A DNA stretch of 64,000 nucleotides from Nostoc calcicola FACHB-3891 (GCF_014697355.1 NZ_JACJRQ010000015.1:62001-126000); one strand, 5' to 3'. Counted from the stretch's first letter, positions 46,001 to 54,237 are shown. The notes: generated by a model from the sequence alone, not told the origin. Numbers and translations: made by a program.

Positions 46001-48058
46001 TTTGCCGGCGTTGCCAAAGCTGCTATCTAAGCTACCGTCAGCGTTATAGCGTGCCATAGCAAAATCTGGTCGGTTTGGTTCGCTGTTGTCTCCCCAAATA
46101 TACCCAGCAACAACAATCTTGCCGTCAGGCTGGAGAGCAACGCTATACCCATTTTCACTTCCGGTGCCAATAGAAGTGTTAACTATACCTGCACTACCAA
46201 AATTACTGTCTAAACTGCCGTCAATGTTGTAGCGAGCTAAATCAAACTGACTAAAACCCCCGAAGACAACAATTTTGCCATCCGGCTGAATGGCAACACT
46301 GCGAGCGTAGATATTAGGAGTAGTAGATACTATCCCACCATTACCAAAGTTAAAGTCGAGGTCACCAGGATTCATTAACAGCTTGATAGCAACGTTTTGA
46401 TTAGCACTGGTTAAAATACCATCGCTGACGTTGACTTGCAGATTTACACTGGGGTTAATTTGAGGATTAAGGTCATCAATATCATTGATAGCCAACTCTC
46501 CGGTATTGGGGTTGATACTGAAAGCTTGATTGCCGTCACCATCTATGTCTAGATTTCCACTGGCGATCGCCCAGTTAGAGAAGGTAGTATTGCTATCAAC
46601 ATCTGTAGCCGTCAATGTCCGAATAATTGTACCGTTGCTAACATTCTCAGGAATATTGAAAAAAATCGGCGCAATTACAGGCGCATCATTGACAGGATTA
46701 ATCGTAATTGCAGCTGTATCAGTAGTACTACTAAAAGCAGTCGAGCCACCATTAGTACTTGTGTTACCCAAATTACCATTTATTCCACTAGTTTGATCCC
46801 AAGCACGAAAGGTGATGGCATTATTGATGGTGCCGTTGAAGTTGGAGGAAGGGCGGAAATAAACGCGGGTGTTAGCATCTGCCGCCAACAACCGAGCGCT
46901 ACTATTGGAAACTGTACCCAAGCTATACCAGTTTTGCCCATTGTTAGTGGTGTACCACCATGAACCGTTGCTGGTGTTCGTGGTAGTAATGGCGATACCA
47001 GTTACTGCCCCATTGTTGGAGTCGCTGACGTTTCCGCCCAGGTTCACCAATGAGGAGACTAACGTACCTACTGCTCCGGAAGGTGCGTCTGAATCTTCGT
47101 TGATTGAATTCAGGGTAACAACGGTGTCAGTAAGTGTAGGAGCAGTATTAGTAGGAGCAGGGGTGAAAGAATAATTCAAGGTAACATTACCCGTATTAGC
47201 TTGATAGCCATCTACGGAAATGTGATAAGTTGTTCCGGCAGTAACTATGAAACTCACTTGACTAGCTCTATTTCCACTGGCAAGATCGTCGTTAGCAGCA
47301 ACCAGGCTCAAACTGTTGACGGCATTACCTGTGTAAACATCAAGGTAAGTATCAAAGCCACTATTTATAGTATCAAAAACAACGTTTCCAGAAGCGGGAG
47401 CAGTCCAACTCCACCAAATTGAGTTGGTGGTTCCTGATTGAGTTGGTTCGCCTGATTCACCTGTAGCTCCTACATTATTGCCTGTACTATTGCCTGAGTT
47501 ACCAGAAAGTACGATTCGGTTAGCAAAGTTGTCATTGGAGGAAACTAAAACGAAGTTGTAAGTTTCTAATATTTCTGGTTTAAATATCTGAGCAGTCGTC
47601 ACCTCACCTCGACTGATTTCTAAATTCCAGTCTCCGCCTAAAGCAGCATTTCCTGTGAGATTGGCAGAAGCAGCAATGCTAGCTTTTGTCAATTTGTGCA
47701 ACTTATCGATAAATTCTTCTCCAGCGTCTCCAGCTGCAACATTACAGCCGTAGAGTAACAGAGATGGAGAAACGCAGAGATGGGAAGACCAGGTTTGTAG
47801 TTTTTGAGTGTAGCGTTGCAATGTGCTGAGGCTAAGTTGGGTGTTACCTAAGTAGAGGCAACCAGGGGAGCCATGAGAGATGATGTGTACACTTTCAACT
47901 CCACAGCGCTGTGATAATACCTGGGTAATTTGTTCTACCCCATCTTGATGGCGATCGAGGATAACTAACTCTATTTTTGATACAACCGCTCTAAATAATA
48001 ATTCGTAGTTAGCTACTGAGGAGTCAATGAAAATAATGCTTGTGTTTTTCATGTTCAT
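43094..48058 (-). CDS. DUF4347 - delta-60 - RTX repeat protein
   Basis: This 1654-residue protein opens with a DUF4347 domain (residues about 8-170: HIISHGSPG with His62, LLLYGCNVAAG with Cys105, TGNAALGGDWNLE). A cold-shock/PPC-like beta domain (about 175-300) and cadherin-like units follow. At about 575-975 come delta-60 repeats (roughly eight copies of DGSLDxxFGxxG and VQPDGKIVVAG). A second cadherin-like stretch leads to RTX calcium-binding nonapeptides (GGxGNDxLYG) at about 1230-1600 and a typical C-terminus (DTINSFQDGIDKLGLFGG). RTX repeats and lack of a signal peptide predict type I secretion. It is likely a calcium-stabilised surface or matrix protein. Upstream is the divergent conserved gene at 48588. 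Confidence 0.92.
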   Translation of the reverse strand: MNMKNTSIIFIDSSVANYELLFRAVVSKIELVILDRHQDGVEQITQVLSQRCGVESVHIISHGSPGCLYLGNTQLSLSTLQRYTQKLQTWSSHLCVSPSLLLYGCNVAAGDAGEEFIDKLHKLTKASIAASANLTGNAALGGDWNLEISRGEVTTAQIFKPEILETYNFVLVSSNDNFANRIVLSGNSGNSTGNNVGATGESGEPTQSGTTNSIWWSWTAPASGNVVFDTINSGFDTYLDVYTGNAVNSLSLVAANDDLASGNRASQVSFIVTAGTTYHISVDGYQANTGNVTLNYSFTPAPTNTAPTLTDTVVTLNSINEDSDAPSGAVGTLVSSLVNLGGNVSDSNNGAVTGIAITTTNTSNGSWWYTTNNGQNWYSLGTVSNSSARLLAADANTRVYFRPSSNFNGTINNAITFRAWDQTSGINGNLGNTSTNGGSTAFSSTTDTAAITINPVNDAPVIAPIFFNIPENVSNGTIIRTLTATDVDSNTTFSNWAIASGNLDIDGDGNQAFSINPNTGELAINDIDDLNPQINPSVNLQVNVSDGILTSANQNVAIKLLMNPGDLDFNFGNGGIVSTTPNIYARSVAIQPDGKIVVFGGFSQFDLARYNIDGSLDSNFGSAGIVNTSIGTGSENGYSVALQPDGKIVVAGYIWGDNSEPNRPDFAMARYNADGSLDSSFGNAGKLITNFGEDFGRKVLVQPDGKIILAGYIGNGNADYVLLRYNTNGSLDTGFGNGGKVNGTKGYAVAIQADGKIVVGGTDTNGSNINFDFALTRYNTDGSLDTSFGNSGRVLSAIGTFAEEINTIAIQPDGKIVAAGRVWKYVNGTSSNQDDLAIARFNTDGTLDANFGDAGKVIAPLSTNTNDRAYSLSIQQNGKIVVGGYIETGTTSINRSTVLLAYNSDGTLDNSFGTGGQVITPLRSQYDEIDVVATQSDGKIVVVGQFDKSYFAVARFLGVSNIAPAIANWPEYAASYTENAPAILIAEPNTTVTDPDSTNFHTGKLTVRIKSGGSSDDRLGIRNETQINLNGHIINYGTVEIGTFSGGIGSEDLVIDFNTSATPIAVEALLHNITYVNVSENPSTTPRIIEVVLSDGDGGTSTPVTRTINVTAVNDPAVITAGQNFSINEGVANGTVVGTVAATDVDGSTFTNWTIIDGNLDSDRDGQVGFNINSTTGEITVNDSDELDFEINPTFELQVTVSDGINASSVQSVTVRLQDVIENTLYGTRSADNLTGSLADDIIYGYEGSDRLYGETGKDTIYGGTSNDSLYGGTGNDILDGGDGNDYLYGQDDSDRLIGNAGNDYLYGGGGNDFIDGGAGTDSLNESGDVNFTLTNSQLSGLGNDTLLSIEKVILTGGITDNILDASAFTLGSVSLYGGAGNDNLLGSSKNDYLYGQDDSDRLYGNAGNDYLYGGNSDDTLDGGVGNDSLYGENGNDRLIGGIGNDYLFGGVGDDVLDGGAGTDYLNESSNVNFTLTNTQLSGLGSDTLISIEQVTLTGGISDNILNASAFSLGKVYLYGGIGNDTLNGGAGNDYLYGEDNSDRLTGGAGNDYLYGGNGDDLLNGGAGNDYLYGQGGADIFVLASGNGTDTINSFQDGIDKLGLFGGLTYGALTISASGNNTSIRITSTNEVLATLSSINSSLIGENDFIFSNG

Positions 48059-48587
48059 TGTATTATTGTCATGATTGTAATTTTGAGTTTTAAGTGTTAT
48101 TAAAACTCGCCGATCTGATCTGAGATGCTGGATAATATAAACTCAGAAACTATTGTTCATCAATCTCTTCAATAACTCAGTTCTGATTTATCCTCTTCAG
48201 AAAATGACAGTAAATCAAAATAAGACAGCGATTAATCTAGTAATATTTTGCTGATATTCAGCCTTAATTTCATCGATAAATTTTCTGATATATTGTCAAG
48301 AAATTGTAAAGCTTGAAAAATAATGTAACAAATGCTACTTTGAATTTAAAAATTCAGTGTTGTGTGATTTATTGCCAGGACGCAAGATGTGGCGAAAAAC
48401 CTGGCGTTGCTGATTTGATGTATGAAAACGATTGTGCATGATATCAAAATCCTTGTAGAGACGTTGCATTGCAACGTCTCTACATATGGATTCATAGCAC
48501 TTGTATTTTAATAAATCTAGCTATTGTTAGATGTTCCAATTTTGTTAAAAGCTATAATCTACATCTGTTGCACCGAGAGATTAACTT
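48059..48587. other. Intergenic region with part of a mobile-element-like sequence
   Basis: It lies between divergent genes and must hold both promoters. Bases 48403-48484 begin with GGCGTTGCTGATT, close to the 13-bp end of the element at 50490, and contain a GTAGAGACG palindrome at 48454. No matching right end is visible, so it looks like a decayed or one-sided relative. The remainder is AT-rich with no gene. Confidence 0.5.
48454..48484. repeat. GTAGAGACG palindrome, copy 2
   Basis: This is a 31-bp near-perfect palindrome with arms TGTAGAGACGTTGCA and TGCAACGTCTCTACA around one base. It is the most complete member of the family that also occurs at 35220, 50531 and 63963. Confidence 0.85.
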
Positions 48588-49922
48588 GTGGATGTCATTT
48601 TAGAACGATCGCACGAATTAAAACAAGCCTTGGTTGATTTCGTCCTCGACGCAGAAGGCGAACTCGCACAAGCACTGGAAACTTACGCAGCTTTCCAGTT
48701 GCGCCGTGGAAGTGGCGATAGTACACAGCAAGACTTAATTATCGATCGCTTTCTCACAGAAGGAAAAGTGGGCGAAGACTCACCACTAGAGTTGTTTATC
48801 GCCAGCCATCCAGACTTAGACGAGAGCGATCGCAATTTAATCAATAGTTGGCATCGCAGTTTTATTGGCTTATTTGCCATTACTAACATCCTACCTGATG
48901 GCTTTGAATTAACCAACTGGTTAACAGATAAACGCTACATTGTCAAGCCAAACAATCCTCAAACATTACAGGCAATATCTCGTTTGAAAGTCGGAGAAAT
49001 CTTACTAACTCGCATTTCTCCTGTTACCGATAACTATTGGATATTCTCTGGCCCATACACACTCATGGGTAAATTGGGTAAACCAAAACTTGCTGTTGCA
49101 ATTGGTAATTTCAAAGAAAACTATAAAAGTAATCTTTACAGCGATGCTCCCGAATTGCTAGAGGAAGCTTGGGAATCAGTAGCACAATATCATCAACAGT
49201 TTGTGGAATTTTTTGGCACTGATGAAATTACCTTACCTGGTTACCAGTTGAATAAAAAAATAGCCGAATTTCAAGAAATAATTACTGAGAAAACCTTGGC
49301 AGCAGCCGGAATTGATACTTCTAAATCCTTGGCAGAAGTCGCAGAAGAAGCTGGCATTGACGATGATGAAATCAAAGCAGCAGCAGCAGAATTGGGTGCC
49401 GATTCTAACACAGTTTCTCAGATATTTAACAACAAAAAGGGCAATAGCAAAATGGTGATGCCCAAAGTTGATTTACCGCCTGAACTGAAGAAAGCCGAAC
49501 AGGTAACGGCTCTTTCTCATCCTCGTTGGGGACAAATGTTTTTACCAACATATAGTAAGGTACAAACAATTTTATCAGTAGAAGATTGGCAAAGTGTTGA
49601 AGGTGCCCAAAAGTTAATTCGCTACTACCTCGAAGACAAAAGTATTAATGCTTTTATTTGGCATCGATTAGCCAAACAGTACCCAACTCAATTAGAAAAT
49701 GTGTTGCAAACACTTCTGCAACGTCCAGAGTTTCGCGTTGATAGTGACTTGGACGCACTTTTGCAGGAATTCAATAAACCTATTGAGCCAGAATTACCAG
49801 AAATTGCTAGCGTCCCCATACATCTGCACAACTTATTTCAAGAAGCTTTAGGAGAAGTGAATAAATCTAAGCCTAAGGGTAAGGGACAACAAAAGCCAGC
49901 AAAGGGTTTTCAAAAGGGTTAA
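48588..49922 (+). CDS. Conserved cyanobacterial protein of unknown function
   Basis: This 444-residue soluble protein starts at GTG (48588) with VDVILERSHELKQALVDFV. The N-terminal half is alpha-rich and acidic (DLIIDRFLTEGKVGEDSPLE). A middle beta-like part follows (VGEILLTRISPVTDNYWIFSGPYTLMGKLGKP), then a helix-turn-helix-like segment (SLAEVAEEAGIDDDEIKAAAAELG) and a helical C-terminal third. The tail is Lys/Gly/Gln-rich (KSKPKGKGQQKPAKGFQKG) and may bind nucleic acid. I do not recognise an enzyme motif. It stands alone between repeat-bearing gaps and faces the DUF4347/RTX gene head to head. Confidence 0.8.
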   Translation: MDVILERSHELKQALVDFVLDAEGELAQALETYAAFQLRRGSGDSTQQDLIIDRFLTEGKVGEDSPLELFIASHPDLDESDRNLINSWHRSFIGLFAITNILPDGFELTNWLTDKRYIVKPNNPQTLQAISRLKVGEILLTRISPVTDNYWIFSGPYTLMGKLGKPKLAVAIGNFKENYKSNLYSDAPELLEEAWESVAQYHQQFVEFFGTDEITLPGYQLNKKIAEFQEIITEKTLAAAGIDTSKSLAEVAEEAGIDDDEIKAAAAELGADSNTVSQIFNNKKGNSKMVMPKVDLPPELKKAEQVTALSHPRWGQMFLPTYSKVQTILSVEDWQSVEGAQKLIRYYLEDKSINAFIWHRLAKQYPTQLENVLQTLLQRPEFRVDSDLDALLQEFNKPIEPELPEIASVPIHLHNLFQEALGEVNKSKPKGKGQQKPAKGFQKG

Positions 49923-50489
49923 CAAATATATTTTCAAGAAACACACTGAGTGGTTGGAGACGCGATTAATCGCGTCTGTAGGGTCAATAGGAAAGTCCTA
50001 ACGCAAAGTCATCGCCATCTTGAAAATCAAACTAGCCAAATCACTATTTCGCCTATATTTGTACAAATCTAAAGAAATTATTAAGGTGATACCCAGATAA
50101 GATTGGGTAGAAATTGGGTAGTTCCCCGCTATTTTTCAGCAAGAAATTGAGCGATGATTATTTGTATAAAAAGCGCTGGCAAAGATTTTTAGCCAGTATT
50201 TAATAAACTGTGTATAAAACAAAGCCCTAAAAAAATTTAGGGCTTTTTAAATTAAAAGGGGACGCGGAGAGGGGACGCGGAGAAATTTTAATAATAAGTG
50301 ATATCAGGTTCGCCTAAATACTTACGATAAGAATGACGCACAGAGGGGGAGACGCTCTTACGCGGAGAATTTCTAATCGTAAGTGATTATCCGAACTTGA
50401 TATGATTAGCCGGACATGATGTGACACCAAAACCTTCAGATGGTGCGTTATGCCTCTGGCTAACGCACCCTACATGTATTTCAAAAATC
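49923..50489. other. Intergenic region with hairpins
   Basis: This gap between convergent genes holds a 20-bp perfect palindrome at 49958-49977 (AGACGCGATTAATCGCGTCT) and a terminator at 50221. A stretch at 50261-50400 has GGGGACGCGGAGA and similar low-complexity units. No gene is supported. Confidence 0.5.
50221..50248. terminator. Bidirectional-looking terminator hairpin
   Basis: AAAGCCCTAAA (50221-50231) pairs perfectly with TTTAGGGCTTT (50236-50246) around AAAA, with T residues after it and A residues before it. It lies about 300 bp after the gene ending at 49922, so its relation to that gene is uncertain. It could also serve a small unrecognised transcript. Confidence 0.65.
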
Positions 50490-50624
50490 GGCGTTGCTGA
50501 ATCAAGATATGAATTTACAATTTACGGGTATGTAGAGACGTAGCAATGCTACGCCTCTACAAGGATTTGGCATTAAACGACAAAATGTAGACAAACATAA
50601 TTCATGACCAAATTCAGCAACGCC
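50490..50624. mobile_element. 135-bp MITE-like element with 13-bp inverted ends and 8-bp flanking repeat
   Basis: The ends are GGCGTTGCTGAAT (50490-50502) and its exact reverse complement ATTCAGCAACGCC (50612-50624). The octamer CAAAAATC flanks the element directly on both sides (50482-50489 and 50625-50632), as expected of a target-site duplication. It contains no reading frame, only a GTAGAGACG palindrome at 50531-50561. It therefore looks like a non-autonomous element that depends on a transposase encoded elsewhere. A related left end occurs at 48403. Confidence 0.75.
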
Positions 50625-50666
50625 CAAAAATCAAATATGAGTCCTATAGGAGTTCAATATAATTGA

Positions 50667-52058
50667 TTACCGACTTTTTCCTTGAGTTGACACTGTTAAT
50701 ACTTGCGGTGGTGTAGCATCGGGTGGATAGAGAAAGTCTACTTCTACTAAAGAGCGATCGCCAGCTTTCATGTTTAATAAAACTAAGGGTTCTCCTGGTT
50801 GACCTCGCTTTTGTACTAAATGCACAAATTCTGTTTTTGGCTGATTTTGCTCGTCTTTGTAACGTACCCGCACTGTACCTCGGAAGAATACTTCACGGGC
50901 TGGTATATTCAAAAAGCGTAACCCTGGTTGAACTAACCGATCCTCTTTGAGTGGGGTTTGGATCGAGACACTCACAGTTTGAGGACTTTGGGTATTGTTA
51001 TATAACGGCAACTTCAGACTATATTGAATTCCATAGTTGCCATGAGCGCGATATGCAGTGTCAGGATAGCGCACCAGCATATCACCACTTTGAATTTGAT
51101 TAGTTCCTAAGGTACCACCATGCAAGGTACTCAGAGCATAGGAAAACATTTCACCTGGTTGGGGAATAGTTAGATACCTGGCTTTAGGATTATCTACTAA
51201 AAAAGCTCTCCACTGTGAACCAGCAACCACTCCCGCAACACGCCCATAAATTCTTGGCTTCCCAGTTTCTTCTAAGGGAGTGGGGGTTTTATCCCGTGGA
51301 CTAGCCAAATCACCATTATTTAGTAAATTTTCCCACTCCTCCAAACTAGGCGCACGTTCACTACCATCGGGATTTGCAGGGGCGAACATGGCTAGGCTAG
51401 CTGCGTAGACAGTGCCATTACTCCATAGTCGCATTAATGTTGACCGACCGTTGAGAGGTGGTGTCAATCCCTGTACCGGAATCGGTAAATTTAGTAACAT
51501 CCGACTTTGCCCTGGTGGAATTTCAATTTGGGCAGGGAAAATTTCTTGGCGTTGTCCTCTTAATATATCAGTCATAACGCGATCGCCAGGCCCGGCAAAA
51601 ATTTTGCCTAAAGGATTTTGCGTCAAAGATGGTAACTCAATAAATGGTGCATCGGGTTGACTCAAATAACTCGCCGCCTGCAAAATATTTACTTTTACAG
51701 ATTCCGAACCAGGGTTATGCAAAATTATCCCCAGGTAAAGAGAACGTAAATTTTCTGGTGGTTCAGCTTTTGCAACATGGTGAGCAAAAATATCAAATCG
51801 TCCTCGAAAGGGAAAATTCAGATGTGCCGTTGGAACTTTTTTCTTATCTGGTGGAAAAGTTGAAAGTAAAATTCCTTCTTTTAAAACTAATTCTGGACTA
51901 TTGCTATTAAAAGTTGGCACTGTATCCAACTTACCTGGTAAAGGACGCACTTGTTGTGATTGCACCACTTCTTGAGGCGTTGGTGTAACAGGTGTGGATT
52001 GGGCTATGGGAAAAATTAGTAACAATGGCAACATATACTTAGGTAACACTTTGAACAT
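50667..52058 (-). CDS. DUF3370 family secreted protein
   Basis: This 463-residue protein starts with a hydrophobic signal segment (MLPLLLIFPIAQSTP). The pattern RPLPGKLDTVPTFNSNSPELVLKEGILLSTFPPDKK, then HLNFPFRGRFDIFAHHVAKA and LYLGIILHNPG is, from memory, that of the cyanobacterial DUF3370 family. The rest is beta-rich with TPTPLEETGKPRIYGRVAGVVAGSQWRAF and a C-terminal VEVDFLYPPDATPPQVLTV. It probably works in the periplasm or outer layers; no activity is known to me. It is followed after 7 bp by the gene at 52066 in the upstream direction, so the two minus-strand genes form an operon with the peptidase-like gene first. Confidence 0.82.
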   Translation of the reverse strand: MFKVLPKYMLPLLLIFPIAQSTPVTPTPQEVVQSQQVRPLPGKLDTVPTFNSNSPELVLKEGILLSTFPPDKKKVPTAHLNFPFRGRFDIFAHHVAKAEPPENLRSLYLGIILHNPGSESVKVNILQAASYLSQPDAPFIELPSLTQNPLGKIFAGPGDRVMTDILRGQRQEIFPAQIEIPPGQSRMLLNLPIPVQGLTPPLNGRSTLMRLWSNGTVYAASLAMFAPANPDGSERAPSLEEWENLLNNGDLASPRDKTPTPLEETGKPRIYGRVAGVVAGSQWRAFLVDNPKARYLTIPQPGEMFSYALSTLHGGTLGTNQIQSGDMLVRYPDTAYRAHGNYGIQYSLKLPLYNNTQSPQTVSVSIQTPLKEDRLVQPGLRFLNIPAREVFFRGTVRVRYKDEQNQPKTEFVHLVQKRGQPGEPLVLLNMKAGDRSLVEVDFLYPPDATPPQVLTVSTQGKSR

Positions 52059-52065
52059 ACAGACA

Positions 52066-52587
52066 CTAACAACTTGATGAAAGTGCCAGATTGTTAATAA
52101 TTAATAAGAAATCGGCAAGAATGGCACTCAAATTTTCTGGATTGAGAAGCGGAACGTGAACAAAGATACAACGCGCCGACAGTTGACTTTGGTTTAAGTA
52201 GTCCAACACACAATAGTAAAGACCTTCGCAAACAAATTTACCGCAGTCATGGCTAATCTCAATTGCCACTGCTCCCGCGACTAATTTTTCTAAATCAACG
52301 TCTGTCTGCAAAACAGTTTCACCAGAGCTAGCGGCTAATTCTACACTCAATCGTGTACGACTTGCAGCCATGCCACAACAGATGATGTAATCGGGTTCGA
52401 TTGCATTGATTTTTTCAATTACCTGAGAACTGGCCTGTTGCACATCTACGGGTAAGGAGCGCAAAAAAGTTAAATCATGGGTAGTCAACTGAAGTTTCGT
52501 GACTTCTATTAATAGATCGTCAGATGAATTTGACAGTTGATCGGCCAGCCAAGTGTCAAAAGAAGTTAATAGAATTCTTTTCTGCAT
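52066..52587 (-). CDS. Pyroglutamyl-peptidase I-like protein (C15)
   Basis: This 173-residue cytoplasmic protein is shorter than classical Pcp (about 215). It opens with RILLTSFDTW instead of the usual VLLTGF.PF. It keeps DYIICCGMAASRTRLSVELAA (Glu83 candidate), ISHDCGKFVCEGLYYCVLDY (Cys120 as nucleophile) and CIFVHVPLL (His144). These fit the Glu/Cys/His triad of the C15 family. It should remove N-terminal pyroglutamate from peptides if active, though the short first half makes the specificity uncertain. It lies 7 bp before the DUF3370 gene on the same strand and is divergent from hisH. Confidence 0.78.
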   Translation of the reverse strand: MQKRILLTSFDTWLADQLSNSSDDLLIEVTKLQLTTHDLTFLRSLPVDVQQASSQVIEKINAIEPDYIICCGMAASRTRLSVELAASSGETVLQTDVDLEKLVAGAVAIEISHDCGKFVCEGLYYCVLDYLNQSQLSARCIFVHVPLLNPENLSAILADFLLIINNLALSSSC

Positions 52588-52663
52588 AACAAATATTATT
52601 TAAAATAGGAATATTATTTAGAATAGAAAAACCCTCCATAATAATTTTACAAGGAGCAGGTAA

Positions 52664-53299
52664 ATGCCAGTGATTGCGGTCGTAGATTACGAGATGGGAA
52701 ATTTGCACTCAGTCTGCAAAGGTTTGGAAAAAGCCGGGGCAACTCCTAATGTTACTTATTCTGCAAAGGAATTAGAGCGAGCAGATGCAATAGTTCTGCC
52801 GGGAGTGGGAGCATTTGATCCGGCAGTCCAACATTTGCGATCGCGTGGTTTGGAACAGCCGATCAAAGATGCGATCGCATCTGGCAAACCTTTCTTAGGA
52901 ATCTGTTTGGGACTGCAAATTCTCTTTGAATCAAGTGCGGAAGGCATCCAACCAGGACTGGGAATTATCAAAGGAAAAGTCCGCCGGTTTCGTCCAGAAC
53001 CTGACATTACTATTCCTCACATGGGTTGGAATCAACTGCAAGTGACTCAGCCAAAAAGTCTTTTGTGGGAGCATTTACCGTCAGATCCTTGGGTGTATTT
53101 TGTCCATTCCTACTATGTCGATCCAATAGAAGACCAAATTCGTGCAGCAACCGTCACCCACGGTACTCAAACTGTAACAGCTGCGATCGCCCATGAAAAC
53201 CTGATGGCTGTACAATTTCACCCCGAAAAATCTTCTAATATTGGATTGCAAATCCTGTCTAATTTTGTTGCTCAAGTACGGGAAAAAATTCCTGCCTAA
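52664..53299 (+). CDS. hisH: Imidazole glycerol phosphate synthase, glutamine amidotransferase subunit
   Basis: HisH releases ammonia from glutamine and passes it to HisF, which makes imidazole glycerol phosphate and AICAR in histidine synthesis. The 211-residue protein has VVDYEMGNLHSVCKGLEKAG at its start, IVLPGVGAFDPAV, the nucleophile Cys81 in PFLGICLGLQILFE and the His186/Glu188 pair in VQFHPEKSSN. The length is normal. An AAGGAGCAGGTAA ribosome-binding region precedes the ATG. hisF is not nearby, as usual in cyanobacteria, where his genes are scattered. rsmD follows after about 150 bp of repeats. Confidence 0.97.
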   Translation: MPVIAVVDYEMGNLHSVCKGLEKAGATPNVTYSAKELERADAIVLPGVGAFDPAVQHLRSRGLEQPIKDAIASGKPFLGICLGLQILFESSAEGIQPGLGIIKGKVRRFRPEPDITIPHMGWNQLQVTQPKSLLWEHLPSDPWVYFVHSYYVDPIEDQIRAATVTHGTQTVTAAIAHENLMAVQFHPEKSSNIGLQILSNFVAQVREKIPA

Positions 53300-53307
53300 T
53301 ACTATTT

Positions 53308-53449
53308 TTATCCTTTGTCATTTGTCATTTGTCCTTTGTCCTTTGTGAATAAATGAAAATCACCGCCCACCATTAAAGACTGACTAATGATTAATGACTA
53401 ATGACCAATGACTAATGACCAATGACTAATGACTAATGACTAATGCCCA
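53308..53449. repeat. Heptamer tandem repeats (TTTGTCA/C and ACTAATG)
   Basis: Units of TTTGTCAT and TTTGTCCT fill 53308-53345, and ACTAATG or ACCAATG units fill about 53380-53448, right up to the rsmD start. They are the STRR type of repeat. Related units lie at 59607-59640 and 31854-31880. Confidence 0.85.
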
Positions 53450-54076
53450 ATGAGTCTGAGAATTTACGGAAATCGCCAGCTAAAAACTTTACCAGGTAAA
53501 GAGACTAGACCTACCAGTGCTAGAGTCAGGGAGGCAGTCTTTAATATTTGGCAGGGAAAAATTACAGGTTGCCACTGGCTAGATTTGTGCGCCGGTACTG
53601 GTTCAATGGGCGCAGAGGCTTTGTGTAGAGGAGCCAGTTTAGTAGTTGGAATTGAAAAATCGAGCCGAGCCTGTGCCACTATTGAGCAAAATTGGCAACA
53701 GGTAGCTAATGCCGAACAAAAATTTCGGTTATTGCGGGGAGATATTGTTGGGCAGTTAAAGACTTTATCAGGCAAGCAATTTCACAGAATCTACTTCGAT
53801 CCGCCTTATGCTAGTGGATTGTATGAGCCAGTTTTAGAAGCGATCGCTCACCATCAACTTTTAGATCCTAACGGCGAAATCGCAGTTGAACACGCTTCAC
53901 AGAGTTGGACATACCCAGAGATTCCCACTTGGGAGATTTGCCGCCAGAAAGTTTACGGCAACACATCACTTACTTTTTACAGAATTGGGAGTGAGGGAGT
54001 AGGGAGGGATGAGGAAGATGGGGGAGATGAGGGAGATGAGGGAGCAGAAGGAGCAGAGAAAAATTCTAACTCCTAA
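53450..54076 (+). CDS. rsmD: 16S rRNA (guanine966-N2)-methyltransferase
   Basis: RsmD methylates G966 of 16S rRNA with S-adenosylmethionine in the cytoplasm. The 208-residue protein has RIYGNRQLKTLPGKETRPTSARVREAVFNIW, the SAM motif WLDLCAGTGSMGAEAL (residues 43-58) and the catalytic DPPY at 117-120 (RIYFDPPYASGLYEP). The core ends near TSLTFYRIG. The last 25 or so residues (EGVGRDEEDGGDEGDEGAEG and beyond) are encoded by GGGAGATGA repeat DNA, so the original stop codon was probably lost when repeats invaded the 3' end. The gene follows hisH and ends 48 bp before the convergent petG. Confidence 0.93.
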   Translation: MSLRIYGNRQLKTLPGKETRPTSARVREAVFNIWQGKITGCHWLDLCAGTGSMGAEALCRGASLVVGIEKSSRACATIEQNWQQVANAEQKFRLLRGDIVGQLKTLSGKQFHRIYFDPPYASGLYEPVLEAIAHHQLLDPNGEIAVEHASQSWTYPEIPTWEICRQKVYGNTSLTFYRIGSEGVGRDEEDGGDEGDEGAEGAEKNSNS

Positions 54077-54123
54077 CTCCTAACTCCTAACTCCTAACTC
54101 CTAACTCCTAACTCAGCACTCTT

Positions 54124-54237
54124 TCACCCTCCCAGCTGGTTGGGGCGCTTGTATTGCTTATAGGCAGCGTAAAATAGTCCGCCGAGGGTGACGAAAACTA
54201 GACCAAGGACAATACCTGAGAGCAGGGGTTCAACCAC
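54124..54237 (-). CDS. petG: Cytochrome b6f complex subunit 5 (PetG)
   Basis: This 37-residue membrane protein is a small subunit needed for assembly and stability of the cytochrome b6f complex in the thylakoid. It starts at GTG (54235-54237) and reads [19 protein letters not shown], then [17 protein letters not shown] before a TGA stop. One membrane segment spans residues about 5-26. The [11 protein letters not shown] opening and the QYKR.NQ ending are diagnostic. A GGAG element lies 10 bases before the start. It is divergent from the cytM-like gene, and the 208 bp between them should hold both promoters. Confidence 0.95.
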   Translation of the reverse strand: MVEPLLSGIVLGLVFVTLGGLFYAAYKQYKRPNQLGG

